Shown piece after piece: positions 8,171 through 13,700 of a stretch of 13,700 nt of DNA (positions are counted from its first letter, which is position 1; every line of letters begins with the position of its first letter). The DNA comes from Saccoglossus kowalevskii (taxonomy: Eukaryota; Hemichordata; Enteropneusta; Harrimaniidae), in contig NW_003141324.1 in the NCBI RefSeq assembly GCF_000003605.2, positions 22,516-36,215 of the forward strand, given 5' to 3'. The notes below the pieces were generated by a model that saw only the letters and a list, made by a program, of their open reading frames with translations, did not search any database and was not told where the DNA came from. The translations under genes were made by a program, and so were the position numbers.

Positions 8171-8300
8171 TTACCGTTACCACAGCAACGATAACTGATG
8201 TCTACAGAATCAAATATAGGCTGATCTGATGATGGTTATTCTTATCGTTCTAATTAACGCTAATTAATTTAGTCCCTCCAACCTCGCGGAGATGAATGCA
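8140..8300 (-). promoter_or_regulatory. Candidate promoter for the minus-strand first exon
   Basis: A CCAAT box (ATCCAATCA on the plus strand at about 8147-8155; TGATTGGAT on the minus) lies roughly 80 bp upstream of the putative donor. The segment also holds CpG-containing strings such as CGATAACT and CCTCGCGGAG (about 8282) in an otherwise CpG-poor window. No TATA box is seen in the right place. The assignment depends on the exon call at 8070-8170. Confidence 0.25.
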
Positions 8301-8371
8301 TTGGCGTTGCGTTGTTAAGAATTACATGTTACGTCATATAATTAGAGAACAATTGGGTTAGAATATTGCAC

Positions 8372-8587
8372 TTATATTTCAATGATAATTCGGAGTCTGG
8401 TGCGTTTACAAAATACATGACTGAAAACAGTTCTTATTTTGAAAACTTGATATATAATTGTTTTAACATTGTATAATTTTGTTCTATTATGTGTAGATTG
8501 AGTTTCTGATAATATTGATATTGATATGCTTTCTATAAATGAGATTAGAGAGAAAGGTTTGCTCTCTCGGATATCCAAAGCTGCCAT
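8372..8587 (-). CDS. Weak ATG-initiated minus-strand ORF
   Basis: From ATG at 8585-8587 (context GTTATGGCAG, with G at +4) 71 codons run to 8372. The first 25 residues (MAALDIRESKPFSLISFIES) look protein-like; the later part is basic and isoleucine-rich (CKRTRLRIIIEI). It lies upstream of, and on the same strand as, the candidate promoter, so it would belong to a different transcript. No domain or donor site is recognised; this length is common by chance here. Confidence 0.13.
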   Translation of the reverse strand: MAALDIRESKPFSLISFIESISISILSETQSTHNRTKLYNVKTIIYQVFKIRTVFSHVFCKRTRLRIIIEI

Positions 8588-8700
8588 AACAAGGTTTTAA
8601 ATGAAATGATTCACATATTACCGAATTGATAAAGCGAGTTTATTCATTCATTGAACTATAGATTTTATAATACGTTATTTATTTATTTATTGTTTGGCAG

Positions 8701-8878
8701 GCTACACAGAAACAACTATTTTAAGATTGGATTTTGTTTCACTGTTCAAATAATATTTGAAAAAATAAGATTCACACAATCACAATACAAATTCTGTAAA
8801 AACTTGTCCTTGAAGATCTTAATAATTTTACTGTGTGGCATATACGTATGTTGCATAGGTACAGTGATGTATCATTAG
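8701..8878 (+). CDS. Candidate 3'-terminal exon with hydrophobic C-terminus
   Basis: A strong 3' splice site (TTATTTATTTATTGTTTGGCAG, written here as two overlapping runs: TTATTTATTTATTG and TTGTTTGGCAG) ends at 8700. The frame is then open for 58 codons to TAG at 8876-8878: LHRNNYFKIGFCFTVQIIFE, a middle KFCKNLSLK, then a hydrophobic, cysteine-containing end (ILIILLCGIYVCCIGTVMYH) that could be a membrane span. No ATG fits upstream in frame. There is no AATAAA within 100 bp. Not recognised; the acceptor is the main support. Confidence 0.2.
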
Positions 8879-9186
8879 AATGAATGCCCAGAAATAGACG
8901 AAACTCAAATTCTAAAATAGTTGTACAACGACACATTTTTTCACCCTTGAAATATTGAATACCAAATATGGAACAAAAATTTAAAACTTTAAAACATATT
9001 TTTCAGCCCAGAGCAGAATGTGCTTGTTGTTTGTTAGTTAGTGACTCCATTTTTAAATACAGAGCTATGCTGTAAAGTTAAAATCAAAGTTCTGTAATTC
9101 AAAATTGTATAACAATGGAATTCGTGAAGACGTTTGTAAAATCATTAGATTGCATTAAACAATGGCGGAGGAGTGACTAATAAAAC
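8879..9186. other. Gene-free A+T-rich stretch
   Basis: No sustained frame is visible. ACAATGGCGGAGGAG at about 9161 has a good initiation context, but its frame closes at TGA after four codons, and the only GT nearby (GGA|GTGACT) is a weak donor. Confidence 0.5.
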
Positions 9187-9561
9187 GTTTCATTGTGGTT
9201 TATCGTTTCATTGCAATAAGGATTTTCGTTGTGTTAGAGAGTGTCATTGTAACAGAGATTTGCATTGTAATAGAGAGTTTCATTGTAATAGAGAGTTTTA
9301 TTGTAATAAAGAGTTTTAATCGTTATAGCAAGTTTCATTGATAGAGTGTTTCATTGTAAAAGAGACTTCATTGTTAGACAGTTACATTGTAATAAAGAGG
9401 ATCATTGGAATAAACAGTTCCATTGTGTTGGAGCGTTTAATTGTGATAAAGTTTCATTGTAATGTAGGGTTTAGTTGGGATAGAGCGTATGATTGTAATG
9501 CAGATTTTCATTGTAATAAGGAGTTTCATTGTAATATAGTTTTATCGTGATGGAGAGTTTA
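9187..9561. repeat. Degenerate array of about 18 bp, block A (array 4)
   Basis: Many copies of an A+T-rich unit of about 18 bases, of type GTTTCATTGTAATAGAGA, with unit length drifting between about 14 and 19 and many substitutions. The best-preserved run is at about 9240-9330. Where length stays at 18 the plus strand reads as a hexapeptide of type F-H-C-N-x-E. Frame changes and the absence of an ATG argue against coding. It is older or less homogenised than arrays 3 and 5. Confidence 0.9.
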
Positions 9562-9675
9562 TTTGTAATATACATTGTCACTTTAATCAAACGTTTCATA
9601 GTAGACCATGCCTTGCTATCACCTTGTGATTCAAGTGTCATAGTGATAAAATCTAATTAAAATAAATTAAAATAA

Positions 9676-9896
9676 TTTCACTATAAGAGAATTTTATTGC
9701 GACAAGAGTTTCATTGTTATGGCGAGTTCCACTGTGAGAGAGTTTCATTGCTAGGGAGTATCATCGTTATAAAAAGAATCATTGTAATAGTTTCATTCAA
9801 TGAAATTCAAATTTCAATGATAATTGTGATATTGAATTTCATTGTGTTACAAAATGTCATTGTAGTTGAGAGTTTCATTGTAATGCACACTTTCGC
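9676..9896. repeat. Degenerate array of about 18 bp, block B (array 4)
   Basis: The same TTTCATTGTWATRGMGAG motif resumes after about 115 bp of different sequence (9562-9675), again with irregular spacing. Copies such as GAGTTTCATTGTTATGGC and GAGAGTTTCATTGTAATG match block A. The interruption may be an insertion or simply decay of intervening copies. An inverted string, TTTCATTCAATGAAA, sits at about 9791-9805. Confidence 0.85.
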
Positions 9897-10263
9897 TGAA
9901 TTTTTGTGATTGTGTTTTTTGAATCTTGGAAATGTAGATTTTAAGTTGGTTGAATTTGGATATACTTTATTTGATTTATTGGCGAATTAAGTAATTTATC
10001 TAATTCGTGAATAATCCTCCACCCCATAGTCATTTGCTGTATGAAGAATCCGTCTTAATTTGGCCACAATATTTGACACGTCATCGACAAACCAAGAATA
10101 AATCGTGTGCAAACATTTGTTTTATTTATTTAAATACTATATCATTATTTTTTGGAAATACATGTTGTATAACCACCATGTTATGATCCACAACTTTGTG
10201 AGGGTGATTAACTTCATTTCTGATATAAATCAATCGACAAATCGGTTCATTGGGCATTCACAG

Positions 10264-10404
10264 CACCATTTTCCAGTCGAAAGAATCTTAACGGGGCAAA
10301 TAACACATGTTAGTACCCCTTCATACCCCAAGGATTATTATAACATTATGAGTAAAAAATGCGCTTTTCCTGTCAACTGCGCTGTGTATACACACTTTAA
10401 ATAG
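10264..10404 (+). CDS. Candidate exon with weak CUB-domain resemblance
   Basis: A 3' splice site (TTGGGCATTCACAG) can end at 10263, after which the frame is open for 46 codons to TAG at 10402-10404. The peptide contains ILTGQITHVST then PSYPKDYYNIM, a KKCAF and NCAVYTHF. The G-x-I, S/T-P-x-YPxxY spacing followed by a cysteine and an aromatic residue resembles the N-terminal third of an extracellular CUB domain (family pattern G-x-I-x-S-P-x-Y-P-x-x-Y...C-x-W/F). The stop or a possible donor (GCT|GTGTAT, about 10380) would cut the domain short, so it would need a second exon or be a pseudo-exon. Upstream the frame is open to about 10105 but has no ATG at its beginning. The match is short and may be accidental. 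Confidence 0.22.
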   Translation, partial: HHFPVERILTGQITHVSTPSYPKDYYNIMSKKCAFPVNCAVYTHFK

Positions 10405-11331
10405 CGTATTATGCTTCCATTGGAATTCTAATCATTTCACATGATTGGAGTCCATTGAATAATGTTAAGTGCAACTTGAATAACACGACTATACGATTTA
10501 TTTTTCAAAATGTCTGTCTTAAACACTTTTTGACTAGTTTAACACTATAGCTATAGATTCGTAAGCTTAGTTTGTAGCAATGCATAAATGAAAGTCATAT
10601 TATCGATATTCAGTCAACATTTTGAGAAAGTATTTTCATAAGAAAATTCGATTGTCCTTCAAAATGATTCTTGATTCAGAAGTGTTGTTGCTTTCAATAA
10701 TCAATTAAACATATCGATGCGATACTGTTGTGTAGCTACACGTCATGGATGCTTAATAACCATGCTTATTACGAACAGGTACCTTGTAACTCGTAAACGC
10801 CGATTTGCGCCACACGACTTGCTAGACAATAGGACAAAGACTCTGGTTTAATTTAACATACTATTTTTTGCCGTGTATTATATATTCATGCAAAAAACAC
10901 AAGCTGAAATTGGGATATGTAAAATGTTTCTTGAAGTCGTTGTCCAACATGAGTAATCAGAGAATGTTGTTTAATACTTGTGAATCAATTTTGGGTTTTG
11001 TGCAATTTTAACTTTATAAAAAAACATATTGTTTTCAAAATTGAATTTTTAATGCAAAGAATGGTTAAATCCAATTTGTTCATCAATACAATGTGTCAGC
11101 TCTATTTCTTGGAAAGCTTTTAAACTAAGTAGAATATACACAATGAATGAATGCACACAGCCCAAAATAGATACACAAGTGTTTTGTTTAGAACTTATTC
11201 AGCGGATAATAGAATGCACGTACTGTGATGTGGGATATTATGTCTACTAAGTCCAATCATAGTCTGATAATCTAAAACATTGTTTCTTCTATTTACTAAT
11301 GGTTGTACAGTGATATAAAAATTAATTGTAT
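10405..11331. other. Gene-free A+T-rich stretch
   Basis: All frames are broken by frequent stops. Only small palindromes (for example CTATAGCTATAG near 10546) are visible. There is no tandem array or RNA gene. Confidence 0.55.
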
Positions 11332-11530
11332 TTAACAGGGACATTGGATACAATTTCTCACGTGAGATTGGTGTCGCATACGAGTGCTAAGCAAAAATAT
11401 CTTACCCAGACCATTGAAAGACTGGGATTTTTTCACACTCGAAAAAAGGGTGTAGTTAAGAGTGGCAACACAAATTTAACGTAAGCGTTTACCGTGGAAC
11501 CTTTTGCACAAACCCAATCCCAAAAGTATC
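11332..11530 (-). other. Possible dispersed-repeat remnant or exon-like block next to the 35-bp array
   Basis: On the minus strand, 47 codons are open between stops at 11476-11478 and 11332-11334, reading CVATLNYTLFSSVKKSQSFN, then GLGKIF, then RNCIQCPC. A consensus donor (TCTGG|GTAAGATATT, exon end 11406) cuts this frame. On the plus strand TGTATTTAACAG ending at 11337 could be a 3' splice site followed by a short frame DIGYNFSREIGVAYEC to a stop. The block differs in texture from the A+T-rich DNA to its left and runs directly into the tandem array. I cannot name an element; calling it a dispersed repeat is a guess. Confidence 0.15.
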
Positions 11531-11533
11531 ATC

Positions 11534-12192
11534 GGTCAGCTGGTGTACAAGTGATATCATAGAGACTCGGTCAGCTGGTGTACAAGTGATATCATCGAGA
11601 CACGGGCAGCTGGTGTACAAGTGATATCATCGAGACACGCAGTCAGCTGGTGTACAAGTGATATCATCGAGGCACAGTCAGCTGGTATACAAGAGATATA
11701 ATGGAGACACGGTCAGCTGGTTTACAAGAGATATCATGGATACACTGTCAGCTGGTGTACGAGTGATATCATGGAGACACGGTCAGCTGGTGTACGAGTG
11801 ATATCATCGAGACACGGTCAGTTGGTGTACAAGTGATATCATCGAGACACGGTCACCTGGTGTAAAAGTGATAGCATCGAGACACGGTCAGCTGGTATAC
11901 AAGTGATATCATCGAGACACGGTCAGCTGGTGTACAAGTGATATCATCGAGACACGGTCAGCTGGTATACAAGAGATTTCATGGAGACACGGTCAGCTGG
12001 TGTACAAGAGATATCATGGAGACACGGTCAGCTGGTTTACAAGTGATATCATCGAGACACGGTCAGCTGGTGTACAAGTGATATCATCGAGACACGGTCA
12101 GCTGGTGTACAAGTGATATCATCGAGACACGGTCAGCTGGTGTACAAGTGATATCATCGAGACACGGTCAGCTGGTGCGTACAAGTGATAAC
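11534..12192. repeat. 35-bp tandem array with variant classes (array 5)
   Basis: Eighteen complete head-to-tail copies and a nineteenth partial one (from 12166). The unit reads GGTCAGCTGGTGTACAAGTG then ATATCATCGAGACAC. It contains the palindromes CAGCTG and GATATC. Almost all copies are exactly 35 bp; the third-to-fourth junction carries an extra two bases (CACGCAGTCAGC). Two variant classes are visible: ...AAGTGATATCATCGAGACAC and ...AAGAGATATCATGGAGACAC. The second class occurs in two clusters (about 11676-11745 and 11956-12025), and the last four complete-to-partial junctions are nearly identical. The array is more G+C-rich than its flanks. Confidence 0.97.
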
Positions 12193-12530
12193 CTGTTTCT
12201 CTCTTTATATAGTTTCAAGTCGTATTCAGGATGGCTTCACCCATATTGTACAGTACAACTTCACCAACGTAAATATACCATAATTAATTGCCAATGTTTG
12301 ACTTGATTTGTCATTAAATGCTAAATTACGAAATTAACAAGTACATGTCAAATGTACTCCAATGATTGATAACTGATTAATTGCGATACGATTGTTATCA
12401 CATGGCGACTATTATGATACAAATATTCCTTCAACATGATCATGAACATTTAATTAAATAGTTGTATTACGTTTGTCATTTCCAGCAAGGTGTTATAATG
12501 TTGTACTTTATTTTGTTATAAATTGTTTAA
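12193..12530. other. Gene-free A+T-rich stretch
   Basis: There are no open frames of note. A 3' splice-site-like GTCATTTCCAG ends at 12485, but all frames after it close within about 20 codons. Confidence 0.5.
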
Positions 12531-12582
12531 CTGTTGCTGGAACAATGTCAATACAAACTTAAATCTTTGATAACATACTTAG

Positions 12583-12887
12583 AAATAGATATAATGGGCT
12601 TTAGTCCGTGTCACTTCCGTAAGAATTGTGCAACAACAAAGAAGTTCTTGCGCTCACTCTCGGGCATGAATTGGTCTATAATGCCCAATAAAATAAACAC
12701 ATGTACAACATGCATAATTAAGGTTCATTGGACAAGTGCACCAATTGCTAGAACGTTTTACAGATGTTTTGCAATTTATGAGTTCTTTGTTACGATGAAA
12801 AAACATCACATACGACAACGACAACCAGTGTTGCCATACACATTTCAAGTGCTCAATTTCAGTTGTGTTATCTTAGATGCAAAATAA
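12583..12887 (+). CDS. Candidate 3'-terminal exon with poly(A) signals, unrecognised protein
   Basis: A plus-strand frame is open from just after a TAA at 12528-12530 to TAA at 12885-12887, about 118 codons and one of the two longest non-repeat frames here. No ATG lies at its beginning, so it would be entered through a splice site: ACATACTTAG ends at 12582 and GGGCTTTAG at 12604. The peptide has a CHFRKNC motif, a CTTC, later single cysteines, and basic segments (KKHHIRQRQP); it ends NFSCVILDAK. The stop overlaps an AATAAA (12883-12888), and ATTAAA (12912) and AATAAA (12928) follow, as expected for a terminal exon, although such strings are frequent in this DNA. An internal ATG at 12594 is possible. 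No domain is recognised. A chance frame of this length is unlikely but not excluded across six frames. Confidence 0.28.
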
Positions 12888-12899
12888 AAAGAAGCGTTG

Positions 12900-13700
12900 C
12901 AGTAAAAACTAATTAAAGATTACTGTAAATAAAATATATAATATGTAAATCAAATAATAAATAATTGGTGAGCATTGTACAAGCTTTTTTTTATTTCCTT
13001 CCGAATTTTAATACATTTAATACTCATCTACAATGACGGGCACAATTGTGGCACCATATTCACATTGGGTGAAATGTTAGGATGTGATCATATGACATCT
13101 AGACAGTTGGAAAATGAGGTTTTGATCGCACATCAATATTTTCAGCGCTTTCCATGCTATTACGCTAGATCAAATACATAAACATAACTGTAAATTTACA
13201 TAGCTGCTTTATATAAACTGTGACATTTTCATAAGATTCACTGATATCATAGCAATAACAAACAAAATTGCCCATTATAGTCCATGATGCCTATATAGTG
13301 TGTAACCTAACTTTTGAAATATACAAATCCACCATGTGAAAATCACATCTCAGATATAGAGACCTTGAGAATGAATAATCAGTAATTCAATGGTCTCGTT
13401 CCCTAGTAACATATTCAATCGCATTTAATAAAATGCTGTAAACTTTGCTAATCAAGTCTCGCAGGGGTATTACAATTACAGTTTACGACGCGAACAGATA
13501 AACAGAATTCTCTGATAACAGTATATGTTTAATCTCACCCAGTACCGATAGGGAATTTGTGATCGATTTAAACGCAATAAATAGAGGCAGAAAGTATATC
13601 ACATTTTTTTGGTTTCAAAAGTGCACGTAATTATTGATTAGCGCAATTGACCGTTCCAATATTTTTATATTTTAAGGACTGTTTGCAGAAATGAAAAATG
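12900..13700. other. A+T-rich stretch with no supportable gene
   Basis: One 68-codon open segment (12975-13181) has no ATG start; it contains a short cysteine-bearing stretch (HNCGTIFTLGEMLGC), but no splice site or family match supports it. From 13182 to the end nothing stands out: frames are short and no repeats or RNA genes are visible. Confidence 0.5.

Noticed and set aside
9155-9181. ACAATGGCGGAGGAG as a gene start
   Set aside because: The initiation context is good, but the frame ends after four codons and the only possible donor (GGA|GTGACT) is poor.
9338-9909. Open frames reading HCN-x-EF repeats on the plus strand (9338-9550 and 9697-9909)
   Set aside because: They start at TTG rather than ATG, arise from the degenerate 18-bp array, and lose frame between blocks; most likely by-products of the repeat.
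12975-13181. 68-codon open segment with HNCGTIFTLGEMLGC
   Set aside because: It has no ATG at its start, no convincing splice acceptor with a pyrimidine tract at the right place, and no recognised family; the length is expected by chance.

Overview
The window looks like a non-genic to gene-poor stretch of a eukaryotic, probably invertebrate, nuclear genome. It is A+T-rich (about two thirds by eye). It has no long uninterrupted reading frames, operon-like packing or Shine-Dalgarno context, but it has several tandem arrays, splice-site-like signals and AATAAA signals. A 5'-truncated LINE reverse-transcriptase tail at about 1493-1915 (minus strand) has the KLRTY / RxSxHxLAIExGRY / CxxC / EDExHFLxxC signature common in mollusc and cnidarian retroelements. 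With the minisatellite-rich, A+T-rich background this points to a marine or freshwater invertebrate, most plausibly a bivalve mollusc. That assignment is an inference.

The best-supported content is repeats. There are five tandem-array loci: a 21-bp array cut by the left edge (1-378), a second array of the same 21-bp family (3740-4096), a nearly homogeneous 32-bp array (7451-7801), a degenerate array of about 18 bp in two blocks (9187-9561 and 9676-9896), and a 35-bp array with internal variant classes (11534-12192). Together they fill roughly 2 kb of 13.7 kb. The rest of the window holds the LINE fragment, a 47-bp duplication and a few strong inverted repeats.

No gene can be named with confidence. 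Several open segments with a plausible 3' splice site in front and a stop behind could be single exons of unrecognised, cysteine-containing or secreted-type proteins: 599-799, 4852-5080, 8701-8878, 10264-10404 (weakly CUB-like) and 12583-12887, all on the plus strand. On the minus strand, a G+C-richer, ATG-free block ending in a consensus GTGAGT donor at 8070 (with a CCAAT box behind it) looks like a non-coding first exon with its promoter; other donor-like sites lie at 1036 and 11406. At this base composition a rough stop-codon calculation gives several chance open segments of 75 codons or more in six frames, so each exon call is tentative.

I found no previously undescribed functional system that the sequence itself supports. 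The most interesting points are the paired 21-bp arrays (one of which is translatable as about 17 heptapeptides behind a hydrophobic leader), the very recent-looking 32-bp array about 270 bp inside a putative first intron, and the block structure of the 35-bp array.
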